Assembly (NCBI GenBank): GCA_027924585.1
Contig: BSBM01000608.1
Coordinates: 12,126,501-12,190,500 of the forward strand
Source of the DNA: Larix kaempferi
Taxonomy: Eukaryota > Streptophyta > Pinopsida > Pinales > Pinaceae
DNA length: 64,000 bases
Direction of reading: 5' to 3'
The notes below the pieces were generated by a model that ran no database searches, was not told where the DNA came from, and saw only the letters and a list, made by a program, of their open reading frames with translations. Made by a program: the position numbers and the translations under genes. Positions 32,072-44,129 of the stretch are shown one piece after another (within the stretch, counting starts at the first letter, position 1; each line of letters begins with the position of its first letter).

Positions 32072-34196
32072 ATGAAAATTTGATTACCTGCTAAGATATC
32101 CCTCCAGTCAATTTTAAATGATGCCTACCTTACATCTACCACATATCATGTGATGTCAATCTATAGCCTCCACATCATTTATGTATTTGCATTGTTCAAT
32201 GAACCATTTTAGTGGTGGAAGTGTAGTAGTTTTTATAGATGCCTGCATGGGAATTTCTATTTAGGTCATTGGAGAGTCAACGATAGGTGGCATATGAAAT
32301 TATTGAACCAAGTGATCTCTAATAATGTTATGGCCAGTGCATTGCACCTTTAAGTAATTTACTCACTCCCAAGTGAGATTTCTTGAGCTCTAAAGGAAAT
32401 GAAGTTTCCCATACCTTGCAAGCCATTAAACGAGGTGATCGAAGCCAGTTCTAACTCCTCCTAAAAATACATTGATATGTTAAAATGGTGGTGACAACTT
32501 TAACATCTTGATCTCATATCATACTAACAACATACAACATATATTAGTTAGTCTAAAGGTTGGGATATCTCCACATTAGAAACATATTTATATTTAACCC
32601 ATATTTATATTTATACTAACATATATTTATAATATCCTTGACAAGCATAAAAGCTAGAAACAATTATGCAATAAGTAAAATAAGAATATTATAAGAAACT
32701 AGCACTCCCTAGCGCCATCCCCATAACATATTCTATAATAAGTTTTAGCCCAAGGGGGTCTTCCTATGAATCTAACAAGTAAAAATATTATATTATAACT
32801 AGGATTATAGGCTCATGCCGTGGTTATACATACAACAAATTTTCAGGCCCATCTAGATATAAGATGTTATATATTCATGCATATTCTTTTTCATCTTTTT
32901 TGGGTTTTATGTTTTTGAAAAAAAAAGGAGTAACAAAGGGTTCGATTTCATCTTGTGGAGGCCGTATTCTTGATTTGTTGGTTGAGTTTGGACTGCGTGG
33001 GGCATAACATCGTCTGGAGAGAACACAGTCTTGTTTGTGAGGACGATTTACTTTCTGTTGGGCGCATATCCTTATAGTTCCACATCTACAGTGATCCCCA
33101 CGCTTCATCTGGGACAATATCAAGGGTTGTTACAGCCAAAAAGGGAGCTGCAATCCATATTGAAATCTACAGCGTTGTTGGGTACTCTCATTGTAGTCTT
33201 CCTTCTTGTTACGACTGTGCATAACGTTTCTGGGTAGTGAAGGAGGGCACTGAAGCATAATAAGGGAGTCTGAGAAGAAGATGATTTGGGTTGTTTTGAG
33301 GAGCTGGCTGCAGACACCAAAGCAGGCTACAGCTTAGAGTTAAAGTAATTTCATATTTGTTTTTCCACTTTAGAATTGTTGTTACAGTCATTGTAAACTC
33401 AAATTTATATGAATATGATATTTAGGGTTTATTTTCGTTGTTATTTATGTAAAGCAATCTCTATTGCATTTACTGTTCACTGTTAGCGCTACAAAAATCA
33501 AGATATGAAACCCTTGATATCCAAAACAAACTCTTTCCGCACTGTCTAACTTTCTTCCGCAACAGAATTCTATCTTCCGCAACAGAATTCTTTCTGGAAG
33601 GAGGGAATAGAGTTTCCACACAATGCTTCTTCCCCACTGTCGATCTCGATATTGATCATCGATCTATCAATTTTCTGTCGAAATGGCTTTCTGATCGTTC
33701 GATCAGTGTCCCCACCAAATCAACAGTGGATTCCAAAATTTATTAAGAGCATTCCATAGAATATCGCGCACATGAAAAGTTTTTCAAAGCTTGCAACTTT
33801 TCCCGGCGATATCACTATAAACCATCGATCTTTTCCCCACGATCGATCCCCACTCTACGATCTTGTTTTATTTGAGCGACTGGTTAAGGTTTAACCCTCT
33901 ACAAAGCTTCACTTAATTGATCACTGACAGGATCAATTCTTCTCTTCAATTCGGAAACTATGGCAATCCAAAGCCACAGAGTTTATACACAGGGTTATAT
34001 GGAGTGAAAGTGGGATGAATTCATACTTCTAATCCATAAAAACCACACTCAGAGTCTAATCATCTGTTCTTTATTCAATTCACCGAAAATTCAAATACAC
34101 ACAGAGAATTCTACTTGTTCACTTCTCGCTCACTCTTTTGTGCACACACCTCTCATTCCTACATTCATGCTATGTGGAATTTCTCTCGCTCTCAGG
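32072..34196. other. Interval with one small membrane-type ORF, otherwise unassigned
   Basis: Mostly AT-rich. A plus-strand frame at 33031-33237 (68 codons) ends with a hydrophobic stretch TALLGTLIVVFLLVTTVH that could be a signal anchor; it may be a first exon of a type II membrane protein, but there is no family match and no clear splice site. At 33548-33594 TTCCGCAACAGAATTCT is duplicated in tandem. I see no other gene. Confidence 0.3.
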
Positions 34197-34405
34197 CTCT
34201 ATGAGCTAATCAAAGCTTCTTTGAGCCATCCTCAAACCTCTATGAGCTATCCTAAGCTCTGTGAGCTAACCTAAGCTTCTACGAGCCAACAAGCTTTGTA
34301 AGATAACTAAGCTGCTAAGAAAATAACTCGAACTGATTTAAATACAAGAGGATTATGTTTCCAGATCCTATAACAAAGGAGTACAGTCCTTATTGATATC
34401 TACTA
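34197..34405. repeat. Dispersed repeat copy 1 (partner at 51592-51797)
   Basis: It shares with 51592-51797 the blocks GAGCTAAC..AAGCTT, CAAGCT..GTAAGATAA.CTAAGCT, ACTCGAACTGATTTAAATA and TTTCCAGATCCT, in the same order and orientation. Both are followed by AAAGTCCTTATT- and CTATGACT-like segments. Probably pieces of one LTR or other interspersed repeat. Confidence 0.55.
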
Positions 34406-35689
34406 ACCCTATGACTCACAACTAACTCAATCATGACTATTACATGTGGAAAAGGATCTAGATTCATTATCCATTTTATTCAACGTTTACAAAATAAAGC
34501 AAATTACAAATGTACAAGACCCTAGGTCTCTTAAGAGTTCCCTTGACCTTGTGAAGTCATGAATGACTTTTCCCTCTTGATCCTATGCTCTTGCATCAAC
34601 GTACCAGCAATACATTGAATACAAAAACCAACTAAGACTATTTGGCACAGCTCAGTGGTATTTTTGACAAGTGTTTTTACAAAATCCCTTAACCAAATTA
34701 CATAAGCAAATAAGCCAAAAAAATCAGCAGGATCTGATGGGGGTCATTACAGTTTACTATCCAAAGCATATCCCCCTTGTATAAAAATTGAACCCTCTCA
34801 CATCCTTTAGATAAAGCTTGTTCATTGGTCACTATCTCATCATGTTGAGTGGAGATGAGAATTGTGTGAATGCACAGAGGAACCATGCACCACTGTCATT
34901 TTTGTATTCAATGGTTACTTGTGTTTTTCCATCATGCCTCAACCAAAAGTAGGTTCCATTCTTTCTGACCTTTATGATCTTTGGTCCTAGCTTGGTAGGC
35001 AGCACATGGGTGAGAGGCATAAATCAGGGGTTTCATTAGTTGCACAACTAGTCCAATAAAGGGTAGCGACCCACGTACTAGACCTCACACAGACTGCCAT
35101 CCATACTAACAGATCACGGCCTAGTCAAGCAGTACATAATTAGGATGCCAACACATTTACACACCCTCACGACACCCTTAGTAACCCACAGTAGGTCATG
35201 GTACCTTCATACATAGGATTGGGACCCTTAACAGTCCTCAAGGCACTTTCAACCAGTCACGACAGTCCTAGCAGGCTTAAGACATGTCACAACAGCCCTT
35301 AGCAGGCTCAAGACAGGTCATGGTTTTCTCTAGAAAGCATTAGGAGAATTTACACATATGAAAATGACACAAACACGAAACACAAACTGAATATGAACAC
35401 TGTGATGAATCTTAGAAACTCAAAAAAACACTTTTCATTAACACTTCCAAGAAAGTTTACAAATCTACAATCCAAGCACAGAGGCTTCAAGAATGAAAGT
35501 TGAACCCTTCCTCCTTTGTAGAGGTTACATTTATAGTGTAATTTACCCCCGAGATGTATCTCGAAACAAGGCATCAAAATTAGTTACATTGAAAAAATTA
35601 GTTACCACAGGACAACAGACTCTAGCAAAAAGACAAAATGTTCTGGTAACTGCTCCTGCATTCGGCCTCTTCCACTATCTTTGACACTT
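34406..35689. other. Interval without recognised gene, downstream of unknown ORF
   Basis: Short minus-strand frames at 34698-35020 and 35350-35577 have no recognisable content. The minus strand has CACTATAAATGTAACC at about 35527-35542, reminiscent of the TATA region of the 481-bp LTR, so an LTR of the 35690-39027 locus may lie here. I could not find its ends. A CAC/GTC-rich stretch with CAGGTCATGG and CAAGACA.GTCA repeats lies at 35200-35330. Confidence 0.3.
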
Positions 35690-38600
35690 CATGCACTCAG
35701 CTTCAGTTTTTCCTTCCCATACTTTTCGATGAGTTTCCATTGCTTGGCTGTTGGTAAATCCAAGGCAGAAAGTTCTTTAAGCCACACCCTCATTTCGGTA
35801 TGCTCTTTGTATGAATAGCCTACAAGGAGTGTAAGAGCTTCTTTAAATGTAGAGACCAACTCGAAATCCTTTGTCAGTTTTTCCACCACCGTCTTGCCTG
35901 CCAAAGGCTGCTCCATATCTGCAAAACACTCCTGGTCTAACCTACACTCCCATTGCTTGCCATGATATCCCTCCTTTGTCCTCATGGCTCCATCTTCTTC
36001 CCAAAACATAGGAAGACCTTTCTTAAATAATGGATCAAATGCCTCCCTAAACAACTTCACTTGGTAACTTAGCCAGGACATCTATCCCTGCTTGGACAGT
36101 GCTCACTTGCTAGTGCTTGATTATTAACTTCTTAGCGCTGATGATTATGGCCACTCTATCCTTTATATTGGTTGATTTAGCCTATTCTTCAGACAAACCA
36201 TTTAAGAACTCTATTGCATTTTGTGCATAATCCTTAGGCTTCTTGTTTAACTTCTCATTTTCCACTATGACAACTGACCTTTCCAGTTTGATTACAGCTT
36301 CCTTATCTACCATGAAGTTCAAATATGGCCTCATCCCCTCTGCATGTACAATAAAGTCATCCCATATGATCTTCTTTTCCTCATGCAATGCACTTTTCCC
36401 TATAACTTGCTGCTTCAGCTTGTCATAATCACCCTGCATCGCTTGGTACTTGGTTTCCCAAGCTTTCTTGTATTTCTCTGCAACCTCTTTATCCCTTTCG
36501 GCATTATCCCGCATGGTCTTTAGGTTGGCATTTTTCTTTCTCAATCTTGCCACTTCTACATCATCCAGACTTTCCTTGGCTATTTTCCCTACAATGGAAA
36601 AATCTCCAGCCTCCACCGAGGGTGTGACCATGGCTTCTATCTCTTGTTCTTTGTCTTTCAACTTTTTCTCAATCCCTTCAACTTTATCCTTCAAAGCTTC
36701 CTCACTGTCCATTATCAATTTCATATCTACATGCCACTTTTTCTCTCTTTCTTCAAACTCTACTAGCCTGGCTTTACAATCAGTCAACTTACCCGACAGC
36801 TCTTCTTTTTCCTCTTCTAGTTCTGCAATTCCTAGTGCATTCACCAGTTGGGCAGCTGAAATCTTCAATTTCTTCTTGAGTGATAGAATTTCTTGATATT
36901 TTTCATCTAATAGCTTTTGAATGCTATCCCTTTTATCTTCTTGAGTTTCAGTGGCCAATAGTGAAGACTGGAAATTTTTCACTTGTGCCTTCAGGCTCTT
37001 GTTCTCCACCTTTTCCAATCCCAATTGCTTTTTCACTTTGGTTTTGCTGGATTTCACTTTTAATAGCTCTATGGCAGTCCTCAACAACTTGTTATAGATG
37101 ACTTCACCTATCTCCTTGTGCAAATTGATCACATCAGGTACTAGGATGTCTTCCAGATTTACTTTTAGTTCTGTGGCCTTGCTCTTAGTGGCTAAGGAAA
37201 GACTCAAGGTATTCTAGGCAAGGTTCCTGCTTGCCATCAAGGCTACATCCTTCTTGGACATTTTTCTTGCATCAGCATACAGCTTAGCTTCTTCTGAGAT
37301 TGTATCTGGGCTCTCCTCATATCCCTCCAGTAAGTTAGCCCTGCTTAGGCTTGATGCTGCAGCTCCAGTAGGTGTTATGTTGAACACATGTCGCTTAACC
37401 TCAAAGGATGGCACTGAGGATCTGACTTAATTTTTCTTGGTTTGCTTTGCTTGTACCTGTACTAATTGCTGCTCAGGATCCTCTACCTTTTGCCTCTTTG
37501 AGGCTCTCTCAGCACCACTGTCTACATCCATGGGCTCACTACCCCCTTCCTTTATAAATTTTTCTAGAGGAATGGTAAGGGACATGGTTGCTGATATTGT
37601 TGGGGTTTTACCAGGTGAACCAGGAACTGCTAATGTGCTACTTTGAAAAATGAAAGCTAAATATGAAGAATCTTCTTGTGGGTCTACTTCCAACTGGCCT
37701 TTGTCAATGTATTCTAACCAGTTTGCCATCTCAGCTAGACCTATCAGTTCGAAGTGCTCATATCCATTCCTATTACTTTCCTTCTTTCTGAGATAATTTG
37801 GTGAGGAGCATAGTTTATGGACGCTTTGGATGGGAATCCCGGATCACCCATCATTCGCTCAATAGCTGGGAGAGCTATTTTGTTTTTTATAATGAAGGAG
37901 CCCAATGTCCATGGAAATCTTATGTCCGAAGGCTTCCTATCATCCAAGAAATGTTTACACTCCACCTTCAATTTTTGTCTTATAAATTCCAAGGTGAGTA
38001 CTCTGGGGGTTAGGAAGGTAGGTAGCACATAGGAGGCATGGGAGTAGCTATAAAATATAATCATAGTCCCATGCTCCACTAGGAACCAATCCCCAACCCT
38101 CTTCTCCATGGATGGTTGCAATAGGTCTTTCATCTCAGGAAGTACCCTAGGCAGTCTCTTCTAGAAAAAGATGAAATATATCTTTTCCATAAGATCATTC
38201 ATGAAGGTTTTGTAGTCTGAATACATATCCTTAGTCAACTGCAGCTTTGGAGCTTGCAAGTTTTCTTCATTAGCTGCCAGGAACATTTTTAACAAGTAAG
38301 ACTGGAACCTAAAAGTTCTTGTCTTAGGGAATTCTATGAGCTGGGAGTGGATGTTGTCTGCCAAGGCTTCATCAAACTTTAGGCATGCACATTGGGTAAG
38401 CGAATTTGGGCCTAGTGGCTCGATAGGACAAGTTCTTAGAACAAACATAAAACGTATCAAGGGCTCGGTTATGTATAGGTCATTGTCTAAGCCTAGGAAC
38501 TAGCCCAACATGGAGATAACACACTTCGACTCTTCCCTAAAAAGGCTAGCCTCACCAGGAAAAGGTGCACCCTGAAAGGAGATATTTGGTAACGGGGAAG

Positions 38601-39027
38601 CATGATAAAAGATCTATTTGAAGTCATATGGGGCTTGATGGAAATGTTGGATCAGGGTTTCCATTCTCTAACTTTGGGATTTTTGGCAGAATTATTCTGG
38701 AAGGGACAAAGCTTTCCTAATAGTAGGGGCATCTATATAGCACAGGATTTTAGAGTTTGAGGCATCCATGATTGCTCTTCAGTCTGAGGAGTAATGGCCG
38801 GCACACCAATCTACAAATTCAAGGAAACTAGGGGTTTGGCTGGTTGTAAACAAATCCAAAAAGGATTGATAAATCTTATGGACATCCACTTGTCTGGCCC
38901 TTCTGACCTCCAATCTTTCTTTGGCAGTTTCTATGGTGTTATTTATCAGCATGGGATTGTAAACCTCACAGTCTTTATCCTCTAATAGGTCAATTATCTT
39001 TAGAGGCTCAAATCCTGGGGGTACCAT
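35690..39027 (-). pseudogene. Decayed ORF related to the unknown ORF at 1007-4183
   Basis: The ATG complementary to 39025-39027 follows an in-frame TAA. Frame is shared by segments starting at 39027, 38460 and 38133; a shift near 37740 moves to another frame kept to 36182, and a second shift precedes the last segment (36081-35689). Residues near 38000-38094 read GDWFLVEHGTMIIF...YVLPTFLTP...FIRQ, matching GDFYFLEEGTYIRM...YILPKYAT...VRQ in the ORF at 1007-4183. An acidic/basic linker (EPMDVDSGAERASKRQK) resembles a nuclear localisation signal. A Lys/Glu-rich coiled coil of about 300 residues (36200-37150) and a C-terminal segment with SWLSYQVKLFREAFDPLF follow. No pol motifs. A member of the same family, with the same type of C-to-T stops. 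Confidence 0.6.
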
Positions 39028-40214
39028 GGGTACAGCTATTTAAATATTTTAGGGTGGAGATGGATGGCCTACTTGGTCGATTAACAACTAGGTGGAGTTT
39101 CTGGGTCTCTGGTTGGATGGTCGGCTCTGAACGATCTGCTCCTTTCGCTTTCCAATGCACACAAGTCAACTAGGATGCGAATCTTCATGCAGATGGGAAT
39201 TTTATAATATAAACATGCCATATCACCCTTACAGCTATGACAGCGACGGAGTCACGTCAGCCGTCTATCCATACGATCAACTCTCATTCATAAATCTCCT
39301 TGACCTTTACCTGCATCATCCACCGTGGCTTCCAACCCCGCCACATATCAACTCGACAGCACCTTTAATCTGCAAAAACATTTTCAACCTTCGATCCGCT
39401 CTCCTCCTGGATCTTGACCATCCCAGGATGTGCCCTTTACCAAGTTCACGAATTTTGGGTCTATTGATTTCACACGCAAGTCATATCCGCGAACTAATCC
39501 TGAGTCGTCGATCTTCATCTCACTATATCTACACCATTGGGAGATGCCGAAATTTATCAAAAGTTTGCGGATTTGAATCATAACCCTTTTTGCACATGTT
39601 TAAATCCCGAACAATTTTCTGACCGTTGATCTAAGCCTTCCGCCGTCGATCTTCCTTGACCTTCCCGCATGCTAGAACCCTGCCAACGTTTAAAAGACCT
39701 TCAGCTTTTTCCATGAAGGAGGCTCATGACCATTGATCTCCCCCGCTTTTGATCTAAACTGTCTATAGGCGTTAATCAGTGCTACAGGCACATTCGTTTA
39801 TACTTAATCCTCCGATCAGCATCAAGACTGTAGCTTCCCCAAAATTCTTATCTCGGCTCCAAGTTAAAACCAAAATATTATGTAATTGATGTTTGGATTT
39901 GGTTATTATAAGGTGGAAGCTTGTATGGTGTAATATATGGTTGTCATGTGGTAGTAAAGGCTATTTTGGAAAGCATATGGGTGTACTAGAGGAATATTCA
40001 TAACTGTATATTGGAAGGAAGTTGAGACGCCAACTCTCAAGGAGCCAATTCGAGAAATTGGATTGTTTTATTTTCAAATGGCCAAAAAAGGGATTGGACA
40101 GATTTGAAAATGAGGTATAGATTTTAAATTTGATTCTTCAATATGACATTTTATAACATATGTCTTCATTGTAATTTGTAGTGGTTTTTTTTTACGTGAT
40201 GTGCAAATTGGTTC
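39028..40214. other. Interval without recognised gene
   Basis: Directly upstream of the unknown ORF is a minus-strand TAAAATATTTAAATAG (39038-39053), TATA-like but very close to the ATG. The plus-strand frame 39155-39583 (142 codons) has no recognisable domain. The rest is unassigned. Confidence 0.3.
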
Positions 40215-40529
40215 TGTGTAGGATGTCAAAGGAATATCAATTCGGGGTTGAAGAATTCAGAGTTTGCAAAAAAACATTCAAAGGATAATAACACCACAAG
40301 ATGCCCTTGTAAAAAATGTTGCAATGTTGCAGTATTGATGTTTGAGGAAGTACAAGACCACTTGATGATTCATAGTATAATAAGTTCATATACAACTTGG
40401 TTTTTCCAAGGAGAGAGAGTTCCTACTCAGGACTATATATTTAAAAAGACCAAGAAATGCCACAAAACAGAGATGCATGATTTGCCTCGAGAAATTACAC
40501 ATGGTGATGAACACATAGTCGGACATTAG
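40215..40529 (+). pseudogene. CACTA transposase-associated N-terminal domain
   Basis: The plus-strand translation RCPCKKCCNVAVLMFEEV then HLMIHSIISSYTTWFFQGE is the Cys-rich transposase-associated domain found at the N-terminus of En/Spm (CACTA) transposases (CPC..C.N......V..HL......Y..W..HGE). The usual preceding GVEEF and EFAKKHS are in two frames, showing a one-base shift near 40245. The frame ends at 40527-40529. No transposase DDE core is seen downstream within several hundred bases, so this is an isolated exon-sized remnant. Confidence 0.7.
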
Positions 40530-41323
40530 TTCTCATTTAAGTTGTATCTGTGAAAAATTATATCTTAGATTATTACTTGGATTTACCTTTCATGCATATG
40601 CTTTTTGTTTTTCTACTGTTTATGCATGGATCTTATATGTTTTATTGTGTTATGTAACTTTCATTTATTTTTACAGTAGATAGATTAGGTGTGGGGAATT
40701 GAGAGTGATGTGAGCGGGGGGGAGGGGCCATATGAGCTTCAACCTTCACGTGGTTGGCCCTGTTTAGTAGAGAATAAGATATTCTCGAAACCAAGAGAAG
40801 CTCATTTAGGTATTTTCATTTCGTTTTTTTAGAATTCCATATATGTTATGCATTTTTTTTACATATCTATCAAGCTTATATGAAAATACCATTTTGTCAT
40901 GATATACGCAGGTCGTCGTAATGGAAAGAAATATAATGACAATTTTTATCGTTCTCTAATGCATATTTATAAGTTATCACCATAACGAATTTTTCAAGTA
41001 GATATCTTATTGTCGTTTCATTGATTATAACGTGTTGATTTCTTCATTTTAAGTACAATTGTACTTGTCTTTTTTATGAATTGATTTTGTTGCACAATTG
41101 TTGAAGGAAAAAAGTTGATTGCGGGATAGCTATTGAGAACGGGAAGGTAATGTAATGAACAATATTGAAAGTATTTGATTGCAACAAATTTAATTACAGC
41201 ACATTTATTACAACCATAAGTATACCAGGTTGATGGTATAACAACTAATTTGTGTGAAATATTTGTGTAAAGCATAGAGGATGCCAAGATCATCTGACGT
41301 TATTGGCATCAGAGCTGAACTTT
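40530..41323. other. AT-rich interval without recognised features
   Basis: Contains a G-rich patch (40716-40729) and AT-rich DNA. No ORF with family resemblance. It may be CACTA internal sequence, but nothing proves it. Confidence 0.3.
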
Positions 41324-41341
41324 GAGGTATAGATCCTTATT
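41324..41341. repeat. Target-site duplication of LINE, left copy
   Basis: GAGGTATAGATCCTTATT is identical to 51202-51219. An 18-bp perfect duplication bracketing a minus-strand element with an A-rich 3' end is the signature of LINE insertion. Confidence 0.85.
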
Positions 41342-41707
41342 TCTTTTTTGGAAGTAAGAAGAGAGAACTTTATATTAAAAGAGAAAGATTTACAACTGAA
41401 CCCAAAAAGGTCATAACCCTGCCATCACACTAAGTCACCTGACTGAACAAAATCACCTCCGAAGAGGACTTCGCCTGACCATACATACTACAAAGACGAA
41501 TAGTAAATATACTACAAAACTAAAACAAAACACATGCACGTAGGCCTTTTGACTCCCATTATCACTCCTTTACACAAAAAAAACCTCATGAAATAGAAAT
41601 GAAAAGCAAATCCCCACACTATTGACCTTCTTTACCATAAACAGCCGATAGCTTAGAAAACAGACATAATAGACGATAAACCGACACCCAACAAACCAGA
41701 CACTAAA

Positions 41708-42435
41708 TGTTGCTTGGTTTTTCAACCAAGCATGTGCAAGGATGCACCTGCTAACTAGTAGCAGGAGTCTCGATAAAAGTATGGAAAAACTAATGTAAAT
41801 TAATCTAACATTAACATGTGCAAAAGAAATAAAAAACTGAATTTAAGAACATAAGCAATAAGATCTATGGGAAAAACAAGAAATTTAAAAATATTTGATT
41901 TTGTATTACCTCAAATGGTGAGGATGATAAGTGTTGAGCAACTCCAAGGTTGAGAATCTCCAATGTCCAACGGTCTCTTCTTCTCCAATGCTTCAATGGG
42001 GACCATCAAACTCGAAATGGGAGGCAATGGCTCTCAAAGGGAATTTGGCAGCATAAGGATAGGATGGAATGTGGATGAAAAGTGAGGAGCCCCTATCCCC
42101 TTTTTATAGGTTTTGGTGATGGGGAATACCATTAAGGTTTTAAGGAAACCAATGGTATTAACCAACATGGTTTAGGTCTCTTTTTCCCTCTTTTTCCTTT
42201 TTTGAATTTTTTTTATATTTTTATTCCCTTTTAATATTTTTTGGGAATTTTGGACCCTTTTTGAGGGTTTATTGTGTTTTTTGAGGAAAAATATTTATTT
42301 TGAGGGGAAAAAGGGTATATTATGGTCTTTTTGGTGACCTTTTGATGGTTTTAGAGGCTCAAATGGTGGAAAAAGTGGACAAATGGGTCATGTGAATAAG
42401 GGAATGAGCTAGTGAGCACTTTTTGGGTGTTAACA
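41708..42435 (-). repeat. Solo LTR, 728 bp, with 5-bp target duplication
   Basis: Termini TGTTGC and TTAACA (TGTT/AACA) are flanked by identical CTAAA (41703-41707 and 42436-42440). It carries no internal domain and no second LTR, so it is the product of unequal recombination between two LTRs, or an LTR copy of the same history. A TATA box on the minus strand, CCTATAAAAAGGGG (42097-42110), suggests minus orientation. It lies within the 3' UTR of the LINE. Confidence 0.82.
42097..42110 (-). promoter_or_regulatory. TATA box in solo LTR
   Basis: The minus strand reads CCTATAAAAAGGGG, a strong TATA element that indicates LTR orientation. Confidence 0.5.
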
Positions 42436-42456
42436 CTAAACATCACCCATGCCAAC

Positions 42457-42661
42457 CTAGAACAGAATGTAGGGGAAATTAGGACAACGCCTAGGAGGAG
42501 GAACCGCAGAAGCCGCCCAATGCGTAGGAGTAGGTTGAAGCTGCATAGCCTGAAGGAGAAAATCTAGCTTACGGTGGACGGCCCTGGTTTTCTCCAAAAT
42601 GATTCTTTCATAACTAAGAATCTCATTTACAAACGGATGCTCCATCTTATCCCGAAGAGCA
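42457..42661 (-). pseudogene. 3' half of LINE downstream ORF split by Copia insertion
   Basis: The minus-strand frame MEHPFVNEILSYERIIL to PPRRCPNFPYILF ends at a stop at 42457. Its upstream part lies 7.3 kb away (49999-50084), beyond the Copia element. With the insertion and one copy of TAACC removed, the two parts are in the same frame (..KNLMGYA joined to LRDKMEHPF..). It shows no domain that I recognise. Confidence 0.5.
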
Positions 42662-42666
42662 TAACC

Positions 42667-43272
42667 TGTTAAATTTTCAGCATTAATTCACAATACTCTA
42701 GGATCTTCTCTGAGAGAATAACATATACAGTATATCAATGCATAACAACCACAATAAGCATGACAAGTATCACAAGAATCAAAAGCATGAGAGACAAGAG
42801 ACACAAAGTTTCCGTGGGGAAAACCCTAAGGTGAAAAACCCCACAACTTCCTTAGAGATAGAGAGAGCAATGGCTCAACCAAAGTACAACCAAAATACAC
42901 TGAGATAGTATCCTAGTAGCAAATGATCCTCCTCCTCACTAGTGCGCCACTTTCTAAGTGAGAGAGATATAACTTTCTGAATGATCTAAATAGAGATCAC
43001 CTGATCTCTATTTATACTAACCTGTTTGCCCAGTGACCTTATGGGGACGACTTGTCTAGATAGGTACATCCACATTATAATATATATATTTCAGGGCCGA
43101 CCCCACACATGGTGGTCTAATAACCCATCGGCAAGTACACACACTTGCGACACTTGTCAATCCACATGACGACACTTCCTTATAGAGGAATACCACATCT
43201 CTAATAAGGGTACAATAAATATATATGAAATACATAGATGAAATACATTCCGAAGTTACATATACATCAACA
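42667..43272 (-). repeat. 3' LTR of Copia element 1
   Basis: 606 bp; TATA box on the minus strand (TATAAATA, 43009-43016). About 96% identical to 49393-49998. Flanked on the left by target duplication TAACC. Confidence 0.93.
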
Positions 43273-43283
43273 CTCCCTCTTAA
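43273..43283 (-). other. Polypurine tract of Copia element 1
   Basis: The minus strand reads TTAAGAGGGAG, directly abutting the 3' LTR start TGTTGATG. Confidence 0.75.
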
Positions 43284-43539
43284 CTAGGAAGGTATTTCTC
43301 GACACAGATCTTCTAGACAAGTCTTCTTCTCGGGATCATCATCATCGATGCATCGTCATCATCATCGATGCATCGTCATCATCATCGTCACTGCTGCTGC
43401 TATCTCAACCAATATCTGACTCTACTCGTCATAGGAAGTTCTACAGAGCCAGTCCTTTTTCATACTGGATGTAGGCCCACCACCTGTAGGTCTTCGTCAT
43501 CATTGGCCATACTGTGGAATCCTCAGTACTTATTACGTG

Positions 43540-44110
43540 CATCACAAAACCTCGAAAGAGCATCCCAGGCTGTTACAAGCACACGGCTCTACCTATAGGA
43601 TCTCCCAGGGCCATATTATATGTGACCTCACCAAAAAACCTCACAAGAGCATCCCAGGCTATTACGAGCACACAGCTCTACCTATAGGATCTCCCAGGGA
43701 CAGATTATATGTGGTCACCACAAAACCTCACAAGAGCATCCCAGGCTATTACGAGCACACAGCTCTACCTATAGGATCTCCCAGGGACAAATTATATGTG
43801 GTCATGGAAAAACCTAGCAAGAGCATCCCAGGACTTATTACGGGTACACAGCCCAACCTATTGGATCTCCCAGGGACATATTATATGCCATAGGACAAAA
43901 CCTCGAAAGAGCATCTGCCAGATATCCCAAGGCCAGATTATATGCCATAGGAAAAACCTCGAAAGACTATCTGCAAATCTCCCAGGGCCAAATTATATGT
44001 CCTCCCAGAGAAAAACCTCGAAAGAGCATTTGCCAGATATCCCAGGGCCAAATTATATGCCATAGGCAAAACCTCGAAAGACTATCTGCAAATCTCCCAG
44101 GGCCAAATTA
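43540..44110. repeat. Tandem repeats (87-89 bp, then shorter) in 3' region of Copia element 1
   Basis: Four copies with period 87-89 bp contain CCTCACAAGAGCATCCCAGG, TACGAGCACACAGCTCTACC and ATCTCCCAGGGACA. Four shorter degenerate units with AAACCTCGAAAGA and CCCAGGGCCAAATTATATG follow. They lie between the RNase H stop and the 3' LTR. Plus-strand frames here (43537-44065) arise from the repeat and are not genes. Confidence 0.8.
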
Positions 44111-44129
44111 TATGCTCATATGCACAACC

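Noticed and set aside
33031-33237. Small membrane-anchored protein gene
   Set aside because: A hydrophobic segment alone is weak evidence; no homologous family, promoter or splice signal supports it. Mentioned only in the interval note.
36243-36896. Plus-strand Ser/Phe-rich ORFs of 61 and 148 codons
   Set aside because: Antisense shadow of the Lys/Glu-rich coiled coil of the ORF at 35690-39027.
43238-44065. Plus-strand ORFs in the Copia 3' region
   Set aside because: They read through tandem repeats antisense to the element; no start context, no family.
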